Below, piece after piece: positions 8,016 through 16,099 of a stretch of 52,880 nucleotides of DNA (position 1 is its first letter; each line of letters begins with the position of its first letter). This DNA comes from an uncultured Christensenella sp. (GTDB taxonomy: Bacteria; Bacillota; Clostridia; Christensenellales; UBA3700): positions 1 to 52,880 of the forward strand of contig CAJUBA010000009.1 in assembly GCA_910584635.1 (NCBI GenBank), read 5' to 3'. A program made the translations under genes and the position numbers. Under the pieces are notes generated by a model that ran no database searches, was not told the origin of the DNA, and was given only the letters and a program-made list of their open reading frames with translations.

Positions 8016-9026
8016 TTATTTATAATTGACTAGATTAAGTAATTTGGCGAAATCGGTATTGTTTTCTAAAAAGTACATACCGCCTCTTGAAACTATTGTC
8101 GTGGGATCGTCGACATTTACAACTTTCATCTGCATAAATTTTGAGATAAACTCCCCAAGTCCCGTAAGATTGCTACCGCCGCCGCAAACAACAATTCCTT
8201 CGTTGCAAATATCGTCGGCGATATTGCTCGGTATCTCAAAAGACATATTATATATGATTTCCAATAAATCGATGATATGAGGTTGAATTATTGCGCGTAT
8301 ATCCTTGGAGTGAATAATTTCGCTTTCCACCTTTTGATTTCCTACTTTTCTGACGTTGACTCGCATGGACATATTGTTGTTTTCATACAAACTTCCCAAT
8401 TCCTTTTTTATTCTTTCAGCCAAAGAAAAAGAAATCGTACTGCTCATACTCGTTACCATGAAATCTGCGATTGCTTTTGTAATCTTGTCGCCGCCGATAT
8501 CCACGGAACAACCCGATACTATACCGTCCCTGCCTACTATCGCGATTTCGGTTTTGGAACTTCCTATGTCTACAATGAAATGTCCTTTTCCGAATCCCAA
8601 AGCGCCCGCGATTGCAAGCGGAGATTCGATTATAGTTACGTCGCGTACTCCCGCTTTGTAAAGCGCTTTCTCAACGTCTTTTTTCTCTGCGTAACTCATG
8701 CCCATGCCCACGCTCGCCACGGCTTTTACCGCCGGCTTGAAAATTGCGTTGCCGGGCATACATCTTGAAAGATAGTCTTTTAGCATACAAATAGCGGCGC
8801 GTTCGTTGGTAATAACTCCGCCGTGAACGGTATTTACCACCTGATAACCCTGAACGGGTTTTTGCAGATATTTTTCCACGCCTTTACCGCTCTCTATCAA
8901 AGTCATGCCGTTGTTTTTGGTCATAACTACCACGCGCGATTCGTCGTTGACGATAAGTCCGCTTCCGACTTTGTGTATTGATGTTTTCGTACTGCCCAAA
9001 TCTATAGACAATTCTATCGGTTTCAT
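8016..9026 (-). CDS. mreB: MreB/Mbl family actin-like cell shape protein
   Basis: 336-aa bacterial actin of the MreB family that guides lateral wall synthesis in rod-shaped cells. The actin-fold motifs are phosphate 1 (IDLGSTKTSIH, 8-18), phosphate 2 (FIVDIGSSKTEIAIV, about 150-165) and the adenosine motif (VVCGGGSNLTGLGEFI, near 285). Overlap with maf as ATGA fits the common maf-mre arrangement, but mreC and mreD are absent here. Phosphate 1 is unusual (DLGSTKT instead of DLGTANT), so it may be an mreB paralogue (mbl or mreBH type) rather than the main copy. Confidence 0.85.
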   Translation of the reverse strand: MKPIELSIDLGSTKTSIHKVGSGLIVNDESRVVVMTKNNGMTLIESGKGVEKYLQKPVQGYQVVNTVHGGVITNERAAICMLKDYLSRCMPGNAIFKPAVKAVASVGMGMSYAEKKDVEKALYKAGVRDVTIIESPLAIAGALGFGKGHFIVDIGSSKTEIAIVGRDGIVSGCSVDIGGDKITKAIADFMVTSMSSTISFSLAERIKKELGSLYENNNMSMRVNVRKVGNQKVESEIIHSKDIRAIIQPHIIDLLEIIYNMSFEIPSNIADDICNEGIVVCGGGSNLTGLGEFISKFMQMKVVNVDDPTTIVSRGGMYFLENNTDFAKLLNLVNYK

Positions 9027-9589
9027 ACTCTCTCCGTAGCGTTTTTCAAAATTACGTCTAGTTTATCTCTTAATTTTTCCATAGGCAATCCCACAATATT
9101 TGTATAACTGCCTTTGTATGCCGCGACGACTTCTTCGTCCTGTATTCCGTAAGCGCCCGCTTTATCCATGGGACTTCCCCCGTTGACATATTCTTCTATA
9201 TCCTCTTCGCTCAGCCTATTGAAAAGAACTGCCGACCTGTCGAAAAACGAGTAAATTTTTCCGTTGAAATATATCGCAACTCCCGTATAGACAAGATGTT
9301 TATCCCCGTTTAATTCGCGTAGAAATTCTTTGGCTTGCGATTTGTCTTTCGGTTTTCCGTAAATCTTTCCGTCTTTATAGACGATAGTATCGGCAGAGAT
9401 TATCAAACACTCTTTCTTCTCAATCGGAAGATTGCCCAATTTGATTTTCGCAAGACTTTTTACAATCAAATCGGGACGGGTATACTTACACTTTTCTATG
9501 ACGTTTTGCGGTAATATCTCAAACTCTTCGAAAATCTCGCTTAACAGTTCCCTTCTTCTAGGAGAGTTGGACGCAAGAATAACTTTCAT
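9023..9589 (-). CDS. maf: Maf-type nucleoside triphosphate pyrophosphatase
   Basis: 188-aa house-cleaning NTPase that hydrolyses dTTP, UTP or modified nucleotides to monophosphates. The hallmark N-terminus LASNSPRRRELL (5-16) is intact, followed by ISADTIVYKDGKIYGKPKD with the catalytic Asp and the C-terminal GGSPMDKAGAYGIQ segment. The start ATG at 9589 has AAGGGA upstream. Its stop overlaps the mreB start. A perfect 10-bp stem TATTACGGAG/CTCCGTAATA sits in its leader at 9608-9631. Confidence 0.93.
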   Translation of the reverse strand: MKVILASNSPRRRELLSEIFEEFEILPQNVIEKCKYTRPDLIVKSLAKIKLGNLPIEKKECLIISADTIVYKDGKIYGKPKDKSQAKEFLRELNGDKHLVYTGVAIYFNGKIYSFFDRSAVLFNRLSEEDIEEYVNGGSPMDKAGAYGIQDEEVVAAYKGSYTNIVGLPMEKLRDKLDVILKNATERV

Positions 9590-9607
9590 ATACTTTTCCC
9601 TTACAAC

Positions 9608-9631
9608 TATTACGGAGAAAACTCCGTAATA
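9608..9631. other. Perfect 10-bp hairpin in the maf leader
   Basis: TATTACGGAG, AAAA, CTCCGTAATA: perfectly complementary arms between the Ppx/GppA stop and the maf start. No T-run follows on the minus strand, so it is not a standard terminator; it may be an RNA processing or stability element. Confidence 0.5.
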
Positions 9632-9648
9632 CTTGCGATATTATTCGA

Positions 9649-11178
9649 TTAAAGAATTTGAAGATTCTTCTTATAAGCGCGTCTGAAATCTTGAATTGCG
9701 GTCATAGCGTCTTTTATCTCCAACGAACAGTCCTGTCCCTCGCTGTCGGTCTTCATTATTACGCTGTCGCCAAGCACGTCGCAATCAATGCTCTTTATAA
9801 CGCTCGACATGCTTCTGTCAAAACTTTCGGCTATTCTTACAATAACGCCGAGTTTGAGTATTGCGTCGAAATCCTCTTCGGTAAGCATGTCCTTATATCT
9901 CATAAATTCAACGGTATTCAAATCGCCCTTTCTGTGCATGGAAGCGATAAACGCAGCCATTATCAAATCGTTGTGCGAAATTCCGTAAAGATTGGAGTTT
10001 AGAATAACGTAACTTGAGTGTTTATGATGGTCGTAATATTTTATTCTGTTGCCCGTATCGTGCAACATAGCCGCGGTACGCAAGACTTTTACGTAGGCTC
10101 TGGGCAATTTGTGCAGAACTTTCAGTTGTTTGAAAAGTTGTATCGACAGATTGTAAACCTGCTCTGCGTGCGGAATATTCTCTCCGAAGAAATTCAAAAG
10201 CGAATAGATACTGTGTCCCAATACGTCGGAAATAGGTTTCTCGTTGGTAGAAGGCACGGCGTATCTGAACATTGCGCCCTCGCGAAGTCCGCTACCCGAA
10301 ATCACTATTTCGTCTACGCCTATCGCGCTTATTGTAGCGTTGATAGCAGAAAGAGCGGCGGGAAAAATATCGGCGCGCACGCTTGAAAGACCTTTTATTT
10401 TCATGGTCTTGTCCAGTTCCAACGACCGTATATTTCCGTATATGCTTGAAAATTCGCTTTTGCTTACGACATAGTTGTGCGCCATAGAAAGCGGATATTT
10501 TTTCAGCATTCTGCTTATCTTGCCTATGTTTCTGAACGACCCGCCTACGCCGATTAGTTTAGTATCCGGCAAGATGTCTTTCAGCCAATCGAGTTTATTG
10601 AGTTCGTCGGTAACGTACTTTTCAATCATTTGCGCCTTTTCAAGCGGCGAAAGACCTTCCTGTTTTACCATGTCCGTCAAAACCACTGAACCGAAGGGCA
10701 ACGTAACCGTATTTAATATGCTTTTTCTATTATAATAAATAAGTTGAGTGCTTCCGCCTCCTATATCCATAATAATTCCTCTCGGAATATCCATGGAATT
10801 TATAACGCCCTGATACACGAGTTGCGCTTCTTCGTCGCTGTTTAATACCTTTAATTCAATACCCGTGCAAGCGTGAACTTCGTCAAGGAAACTTCTTTGA
10901 TTCTTTGCCCTTCTGACCGCGGCGGTGGCGTAAGCGTAAATATGACTTACGTTGTTCGCGTCGCAAAGTCTTCTGAACATCTTCAACGTCTTTATAGTCT
11001 GAGCAATTCTGCTCGACTGTAAAAATCCGTCGATTTCCATATCCTGAGCAAGTCTGACCGTTTCTTTGATGTCGTCGACAACCTGAAAATATCCCCCTTT
11101 AAGAATATCAACCAGCACGAGGCGGGTTGAATTCGAGCCGAGGTCTATAATCGCAATTTTATCCATATCTTTTTCCAT
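9649..11178 (-). CDS. Ppx/GppA family phosphatase with HD domain
   Basis: 509-aa exopolyphosphatase/guanosine pentaphosphate phosphatase-type protein. The N-terminal half has the actin-like ASKHA fold: IIDLGSNSTRLVLV (9-22) and GIIMDIGGGSTQLIYY (about 138-153). The C-terminal half (about 320-500) is an HD metal-phosphohydrolase domain with MLHDTGNRIKYYDHHKHS. It probably degrades polyphosphate or pppGpp. The start ATG at 11178 has AAGGAA upstream; a second ATG four codons on is possible. Its own promoter lies at 11220-11248. Confidence 0.92.
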   Translation of the reverse strand: MEKDMDKIAIIDLGSNSTRLVLVDILKGGYFQVVDDIKETVRLAQDMEIDGFLQSSRIAQTIKTLKMFRRLCDANNVSHIYAYATAAVRRAKNQRSFLDEVHACTGIELKVLNSDEEAQLVYQGVINSMDIPRGIIMDIGGGSTQLIYYNRKSILNTVTLPFGSVVLTDMVKQEGLSPLEKAQMIEKYVTDELNKLDWLKDILPDTKLIGVGGSFRNIGKISRMLKKYPLSMAHNYVVSKSEFSSIYGNIRSLELDKTMKIKGLSSVRADIFPAALSAINATISAIGVDEIVISGSGLREGAMFRYAVPSTNEKPISDVLGHSIYSLLNFFGENIPHAEQVYNLSIQLFKQLKVLHKLPRAYVKVLRTAAMLHDTGNRIKYYDHHKHSSYVILNSNLYGISHNDLIMAAFIASMHRKGDLNTVEFMRYKDMLTEEDFDAILKLGVIVRIAESFDRSMSSVIKSIDCDVLGDSVIMKTDSEGQDCSLEIKDAMTAIQDFRRAYKKNLQIL

Positions 11179-11219
11179 TCTCTATTTCCTTCGAAATTTG
11201 TGTATTCTTTTCAGTTGAC

Positions 11220-11248
11220 ATTATATCACACAATCCGCCTTTTTACAA
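11220..11248 (-). promoter_or_regulatory. Predicted promoter of the Ppx/GppA gene
   Basis: Minus-strand TTGTAA, 17-bp spacer, TATAAT, giving a leader of about 35 nt that contains the AAGGAA ribosome site. Confidence 0.65.
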
Positions 11249-11313
11249 TACCCCTTTTTGAAAAACTTTGTAAATTGCTTCCATTTTCTATTTAATATAA
11301 AAGATAACCGACA

Positions 11314-11368
11314 CATAAGCGCGTTTTTTCGAATAAAAAAACGCGTTTGAACTACAAACGCGCTTATG
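11314..11368 (-). terminator. Nested palindromes acting as terminator of the phosphatase gene
   Basis: The inner stem GCGTTTG/CAAACGC (11343-11349 with 11355-11361) is followed on the minus strand by a run of seven T, a standard terminator right after the phosphatase stop at 11371. A 13-bp outer pair CATAAGCGCGTTT/AAACGCGCTTATG (11314-11326 with 11356-11368) competes for the same right-hand sequence, so two mutually exclusive hairpins are possible. Confidence 0.7.
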
Positions 11369-11370
11369 CG

Positions 11371-11853
11371 TCAATCGCGGGACAACCGACTTCTCAGTTT
11401 TTCCGCGTAATCGGACAGATATTTTTTAATTTCGTCCATAGCCGAGTAATATTCGTCTATATCCTTTATAAGTACGGGGTCGGGAATAGGAATATATTTT
11501 CCCGTTGCGATTTCCGATAGCAGCACAAACTTTTTGCGATATTTCAACGGCAAGAAGTAAGCGTTGGACTTCGTCATGCCTATTATTACGTCCGCTTCGT
11601 CGAACGACTTGCGCCCCTTGCCCCATTTGAAAGACGGTTTATGATTAAGTATGTACTTTTCGTCAAAACCTTCTCTAAGCAATGCGAGTTTGGCTTTTTT
11701 ATTTATCGTCCGAGACTTATTGAATACGGCGGAACTTTTGACCCACTCCACTCTGCTCGCCAATTCGGAATCTTCCTCTACGATACGTCTGAACACGTAT
11801 TCGCAATAGGGACTTCGACAGATATTGGACATACATATAAATAAGATTTTCAT
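11371..11853 (-). CDS. Low-molecular-weight protein tyrosine phosphatase
   Basis: 160-aa cysteine phosphatase. The P-loop CX5RS is CMSNICRS at C7-S14, right at the N-terminus as in the family, and the general acid Asp lies in the IPDPVLI segment near residue 123. Bacterial members act on exopolysaccharide kinases or arginine-phosphorylated proteins. The start ATG at 11853 is fixed by the P-loop position; a longer frame to 11916 would run through the promoter. There is no Shine-Dalgarno: a -10 box ends 7 nt before the ATG, predicting a leaderless mRNA. Confidence 0.9.
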   Translation of the reverse strand: MKILFICMSNICRSPYCEYVFRRIVEEDSELASRVEWVKSSAVFNKSRTINKKAKLALLREGFDEKYILNHKPSFKWGKGRKSFDEADVIIGMTKSNAYFLPLKYRKKFVLLSEIATGKYIPIPDPVLIKDIDEYYSAMDEIKKYLSDYAEKLRSRLSRD

Positions 11854-11860
11854 ATTTGAT

Positions 11861-11889
11861 ATTATAGCATAAAAAATATCGGCGGGCAA
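11861..11889 (-). promoter_or_regulatory. Promoter predicting a leaderless phosphatase mRNA
   Basis: Minus-strand TTGCCC, exactly 17 bp, TATAAT, then 7 nt to the ATG at 11853. Transcription would start at or next to the A of the start codon. Confidence 0.7.
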
Positions 11890-12062
11890 TAGCGATTTGA
11901 AACTGCCGATCTGCAAACGTAAAACCGAAAATATTTCTTATTGCAAAGTTTTTAGGTAGTATGGTATAACTTTATTTACTATTTCAATCGAATAATAACA
12001 ATCCCGATTAAGATATTTATTTTTGACAAATTTTTATAAAAGTATTATAGAAAAACTATTAA

Positions 12063-12090
12063 ACGGCGCCCGACAAAAAGCGGGCGCCGT
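12063..12090 (-). terminator. Strong GC-rich terminator of the acyltransferase gene
   Basis: 10-bp perfect arms ACGGCGCCCG/CGGGCGCCGT, 9 nt beyond the stop at 12099, with moderately T-rich sequence after the stem. Confidence 0.7.
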
Positions 12091-12098
12091 AATTATTT

Positions 12099-13376
12099 TC
12101 ATTCGCAAAATTCTTTCAATTCGGTTACTATATCGTCCAAAAGCGCGTTGATGCGTCTGCGATCCTCGTCAGAACATTTCTCTGCGACGCACAAAGTGGT
12201 TTCGCCTTTGAAGGTCGTAGTCGTAAGTTGAATATACGGCTTGAATTTTGTCGCGCCCGTGATAAACGCATCCACGCACTTTAAGCCGTCCGCTACTAAC
12301 GCTTCTTCCGAAATCACGCCTATATTCGACATTCCGATAAGAGGATTTTCATAACCTATCTTTATCGCCATCTCGGCAATCGAATATGGGAACAACTTAA
12401 AAGCCAGCGCCATCAACGGCAATCCGTAAAGACCGCAAAACTCGTCTTCTTTCGCCGATTTTGTTTTTTCGCAAACGTTTGCCAACGTTTCTCGGAAAGT
12501 TCCGTCAGTATCTTCAAGCACGCACGGCATAAATCCCGTGAGGTTCGTCAAGTCTTCAGACTCGCCCGATTTGATATGGTCGCGAAGATTTTTCATGCAC
12601 GTAATCGCGATTCTTTTATCGTCCGATTTTTCAATATAATTTGAAATCGCCCTCGCGTAAGCCGTAACGAATACGTCGTTGAGAGTCGCGCCGAATTCCT
12701 TTCCCTTCGCTTTCAATCTGTCTACGAATTCTTTTTCAAGTTTTCTTAAATTGAAACAAGTCGTACAGTCTTCGTTGTCCGTAAAGGCAAACTTATTTTT
12801 TACGCCTGTTTTGGAAACGTTTTTCATCAACCCGTGCGCAGTCTTAGCGTCTTCCTCGCTCATGTCTTTATAGAGTTGCTCCACGCCTCTATCTCCGCTT
12901 TTAAGCGCAAGCGAATTGATATCCCCGCCTCTTACGATAAGATTGTAACCTTCTACTATTTTGCCGATAAGATATTTGAAATCCGTACCGTCCATGCACA
13001 TGTGATTTACCAATAGCGAAATGGCGCTATTCTCTCCGCAATAGTGAACTGTCATTTTGAACTGAAATTTCGCTTTGTAACTGATCTCTTCCGCAAGCGA
13101 TGCAAGCGCGCTTTTTTGCAAATCGTCGCAATATACCGCGTCAGCCATCTCCTCTTTGGTAAAATCTTCGTTGACAGACCAACTCGGATTCAACATACTG
13201 CTATTAAACGACGATCTTAGAATAGGATAGTGTTTAACAATATGATAAAGCGATTCTCTCAACGCCGAAAGATTTACCTTTCCTTCGTAATAACTCACGC
13301 TGTGAATCATTCTATCGTAATAGTTTCTGAATATATATTGAACTCTATCCCATATTTCTGCTTTTAATTTTTGCAT
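12099..13376 (-). CDS. Stand-alone condensation-fold acyltransferase
   Basis: 425-aa protein of the CoA-dependent acyltransferase superfamily (condensation domain, PapA and alcohol acetyltransferase relatives). The active-site motif HxxxDG is seen as NHMCMDG (H125, D129); the first His of the usual HHxxxDG is Asn. The C-terminal half has the expected latch-like region around LTGFMPCVLEDTDG and MSNIGVISEEAL. It would join an acyl group from a thioester to an alcohol or amine. No NRPS or PKS modules lie nearby, so substrates are unknown. A good AGGAG site and a promoter at 13428-13457 precede it; it is a single-gene unit closed by a strong terminator. Confidence 0.8.
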   Translation of the reverse strand: MQKLKAEIWDRVQYIFRNYYDRMIHSVSYYEGKVNLSALRESLYHIVKHYPILRSSFNSSMLNPSWSVNEDFTKEEMADAVYCDDLQKSALASLAEEISYKAKFQFKMTVHYCGENSAISLLVNHMCMDGTDFKYLIGKIVEGYNLIVRGGDINSLALKSGDRGVEQLYKDMSEEDAKTAHGLMKNVSKTGVKNKFAFTDNEDCTTCFNLRKLEKEFVDRLKAKGKEFGATLNDVFVTAYARAISNYIEKSDDKRIAITCMKNLRDHIKSGESEDLTNLTGFMPCVLEDTDGTFRETLANVCEKTKSAKEDEFCGLYGLPLMALAFKLFPYSIAEMAIKIGYENPLIGMSNIGVISEEALVADGLKCVDAFITGATKFKPYIQLTTTTFKGETTLCVAEKCSDEDRRRINALLDDIVTELKEFCE

Positions 13377-13427
13377 AATATCCCTACTCCTTTATTTAGT
13401 TTTCCCATTTGCAAACATTCCACGCAC

Positions 13428-13457
13428 AGTATATAAAACTCGACATTTTCTTGTCAA
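13428..13457 (-). promoter_or_regulatory. Predicted promoter of the acyltransferase gene
   Basis: Minus-strand consensus TTGACA and TATACT with an 18-bp spacer (or TATATA at 16 bp), followed by a leader of about 45 nt with AGGAG. Confidence 0.65.
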
Positions 13458-13566
13458 GTTAAAAAATAGGTATATTTTGCATAATTTATGTATGATATGC
13501 AATACAAAGAAAATAACAAACCTATATAGGAATTTTTTAGCAATCGATGTAAAATTATAATAAAAA

Positions 13567-13594
13567 AAGTCGCCTTGCATTAACCGAGCGACTT
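13567..13594 (-). terminator. Terminator of the lipid kinase gene
   Basis: Minus-strand stem AAGTCGC/GCGACTT with a 14-nt loop followed by seven T, 15 nt beyond the stop at 13609. Confidence 0.75.
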
Positions 13595-13608
13595 TATAAT
13601 TAATCTAT

Positions 13609-14520
13609 TTATATTTCGCAACCTTTGGGAATTATAAATCTTAACTCCTTTTCCAGCGTTTCCACTGTAAATTTTTCTCCCTCTACCACTTCTCCGTCCA
13701 AAGATATCGCAAATTTTTTTTGTCCGCCGATTATCTCGACGTTTTTACAACGTCTGTATTCGATATACTTTTTCAAATCTTCGCGATCTAAATGCGTACC
13801 CGCTTTATACACTTTGATAAGTCTTAAAAATTTTATAATCGCTACAGGCTTTATGCAACATACTTCAAGATAACCGTCGTCGTTTTTAGATCTGGGCGCG
13901 CTTAAATACGAACCTCCCACATATTTGCCGTTGGCTATCGTGCATAACAAAATCTTGTCGTCGTTCAACTCTTCTCCGTCGCCAATAACTTTGCATTTCG
14001 TCTTCATCGCCGTGAGCAACGCGTAAAACACTCCCGTATTGTAAGCGTTTTTCCCGCCAATGATTTTCTTGTGTCTTACCTGATTCATTTTTCTTGCGAC
14101 GGCGCTGTCCAGTCCGAAATGACAAGCGTTGACCGCGTATCTGTCGCCTACTTTTATTATATCGATTTTGGTCTCAGTGCCTTCTATCAAATTATCCAAA
14201 TTCAAAAAATTATCTTTATCGCCGTAGTACTTTACAAAATCGTTGCCGCTTCCGCTTGGATAAAGAGCGACTATAGCGTTGCTATGTCCCACGCAACCGC
14301 TTACGACCTCGTTGAGAGTTCCGTCCCCACCACACGAGTAAAAACGAATATCCTCATCCGTTTCCTCGCACGTTTTAGCAACGTAATCAGTAGCGTCGCC
14401 CGCTTTCGAGGTAACGTATATTTCATATTCAAAATCCTGTTTTTGATCGAGCGATTTGCGTATACTTGCCAAAGTATCGCCCTTGCCCGCGGTGGGATTT
14501 ACAATAAATACATGTTTCAT
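13609..14520 (-). CDS. Diacylglycerol kinase family lipid kinase
   Basis: 303-aa DagK/YegS/BmrU-type lipid kinase. The N-terminal IVNPTAGKGD, the nucleotide motif GGDGTLNEV (64-72) and YPSGSGNDFVKYYG (about 88-101) are intact. The C-terminal beta-sandwich ends with FAISLDGEVVEGEKF, the family's conserved DGE region. It likely phosphorylates diacylglycerol or a related lipid on the inner membrane face, feeding phospholipid recycling. The start ATG at 14520 has GGAAAG upstream. It is transcribed alone. Confidence 0.92.
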   Translation of the reverse strand: MKHVFIVNPTAGKGDTLASIRKSLDQKQDFEYEIYVTSKAGDATDYVAKTCEETDEDIRFYSCGGDGTLNEVVSGCVGHSNAIVALYPSGSGNDFVKYYGDKDNFLNLDNLIEGTETKIDIIKVGDRYAVNACHFGLDSAVARKMNQVRHKKIIGGKNAYNTGVFYALLTAMKTKCKVIGDGEELNDDKILLCTIANGKYVGGSYLSAPRSKNDDGYLEVCCIKPVAIIKFLRLIKVYKAGTHLDREDLKKYIEYRRCKNVEIIGGQKKFAISLDGEVVEGEKFTVETLEKELRFIIPKGCEI

Positions 14521-14561
14521 AATAATCTGCTTTCCACAAAATTTGCCATTTTTCGTTTTTT

Positions 14562-14591
14562 ATTATGCGCTTTTAAGCATAATCGTGTCAA
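14562..14591 (-). promoter_or_regulatory. Predicted promoter of the lipid kinase gene
   Basis: Minus-strand TTGACA, 18 bp, CATAAT. The leader is about 35 nt. Confidence 0.55.
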
Positions 14592-14796
14592 GTATTTGAG
14601 ATAGTCTCGAAGACTATGACAAAAAATTTACACACTCTTTAATATTGTATTTGATAATATTAAAAATTATTTATCTTACGGTTATCAACGCCATTCGAAC
14701 AGTCTGAATCTTTCGAATTTTTAATACTGTCGCAAACCGACAGACGTAACGTTTATATAAACTGACAAACGCCGCCCTAATATATCTGCCGACAGT

Positions 14797-15261
14797 TTAT
14801 TCTTGTTTTTCAACGTCGATTGAAAGCGCTATCATTATTACCGCAAGCGCATCCTCGGGATTTACTATATCCATAACGTAATAGTCTACAAGACTTAATA
14901 TCTTTTTGGAAAGAGTCGCAATTTTATTTCCTTTCTCGTCGACTATAACGTAATCCCATCCCAAGATATCTCCCTCTACGCTCCAACCTTTGCAATCTAC
15001 GTCAAAAGTCCGTTTGAAAAACGTTATTTGTTTCTTTACTCTGCCTATTTCCTCGCCGTCGATATAAAGAATAAAAGTCGGCATGATATCAAAAAACTTT
15101 GACCTCATTTCTCCGACTGCATTTCCTTGCTCGTCAATTATCTCAAATCTTTTTGGCATGGAAAATTTGCCTTGAATAATGTACGCTATCCCGTCGTTTT
15201 CGTCAAGTATCTCATACCTTCCTCTAAGTGAAAAGTATTTTTGCTTGATTTTCAATATCAT
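14797..15261 (-). CDS. LURP-one-related/YxjI family protein
   Basis: 154-aa protein of the LURP-one-related (Tubby C-terminal-like) family. The pattern of paired beta-strands is visible: IKQKYFSLRGRYEILDENDG, then GKFSMPKRFEIIDEQGNAVG, FFKRTFDVDC and WDYVIVDEKGNKIATLSKKI. The family forms a beta-barrel around a central hydrophobic helix and its function in bacteria is unknown. The start ATG at 15261 has a strong GGGGGAAAG site. It is the last gene of the tilS-hpt-cca-rmuC-PHP run, 22 nt after the PHP stop. Confidence 0.85.
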   Translation of the reverse strand: MILKIKQKYFSLRGRYEILDENDGIAYIIQGKFSMPKRFEIIDEQGNAVGEMRSKFFDIMPTFILYIDGEEIGRVKKQITFFKRTFDVDCKGWSVEGDILGWDYVIVDEKGNKIATLSKKILSLVDYYVMDIVNPEDALAVIMIALSIDVEKQE

Positions 15262-15283
15262 AACTTTCCCCCGTCGAAATGAA

Positions 15284-16099
15284 TTATTTATTTATATTCA
15301 ATCTCGACAAGGTATATCCGTCGAGTCTGACGTCTACGCTTCCCAATTCTATATTTCTGTTTTCCCCGTGATAATCCGTTCCGCCTGTCGTAAGCATTTT
15401 ATAGCGTCTCGCGAGCGAGTTCAATTCGTCCGTTACGCTCTTATCGTGCGTAGGATAGTACGCTTCTATCCCTTCCAAACCAAAAGGCTTTAATCCCTCG
15501 ATTAACGGGCGCAGATTTTTTTGCTGTAAAAATCTCAGCGGATGCGCTATTACCGAAAAGCCTTTGGCTTGCTTTATCAGTTGAACGCCCTGCAACGGCG
15601 TAATTCTTTTAGACGGGCAGTACGCTTTTCCGTTAACTCCCAAATATCTATCGAACGCTTCAGGTACCGACGCGGCGTAACCTTGCTCCACCATCATTTT
15701 GGCGATATGAAGTCTTCCCACGCTTGCGCTGTCCGCAGGCAAAGTATCTCTGCTGAGTTTGACTCCCAAATCGAAAAGTCTGTCCAAAATAACTTCTGCT
15801 CTTTCCTTTCTCTTTTTTTCAAAATAATCGAGTTTTTCCAAAAGCGCGGAATTGTTCTCGTCAAAACAATATCCCAGTATATGAATTTCGGATACGGAGA
15901 ACGTAGACAGTTCCACACCGTTAATATATTTGATTCCATTGTTTTGCGCGTAATCTTTCGCAATTTTTATCGCTCCGATACAGTCGTGGTCGGTAATGGA
16001 TATACAATTTATACCCAAATCTTTCGCCTTATCTACAATGCTCTTTGGGGAATCCGTGCCGTCGCTGAGCATACTGTGTATATGCAAATCTATATTCAT
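15284..16099 (-). CDS. PHP domain phosphoesterase (TrpH/RNase AM-like)
   Basis: 271-aa PHP-fold metal phosphoesterase. The first metal motif is DLHIHSMLSDGTDSP (4-18), the second ITDHDCIGA (about 36-44), and HPLRF plus the final GGTDYHGENR supply later ligands. Relatives hydrolyse 3',5'-nucleotide bisphosphates or act as 5'-3' exonucleases on short RNA. The ATG has GGAGGAG upstream and overlaps the rmuC stop by one base (TAATG), so expression is coupled. Confidence 0.9.
   Translation of the reverse strand: MNIDLHIHSMLSDGTDSPKSIVDKAKDLGINCISITDHDCIGAIKIAKDYAQNNGIKYINGVELSTFSVSEIHILGYCFDENNSALLEKLDYFEKKRKERAEVILDRLFDLGVKLSRDTLPADSASVGRLHIAKMMVEQGYAASVPEAFDRYLGVNGKAYCPSKRITPLQGVQLIKQAKGFSVIAHPLRFLQQKNLRPLIEGLKPFGLEGIEAYYPTHDKSVTDELNSLARRYKMLTTGGTDYHGENRNIELGSVDVRLDGYTLSRLNINK

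Noticed and set aside
13392..13580. 62-aa minus-strand frame upstream of the acyltransferase gene
   Set aside because: It overlaps the predicted promoter and a terminator and has atypical composition.
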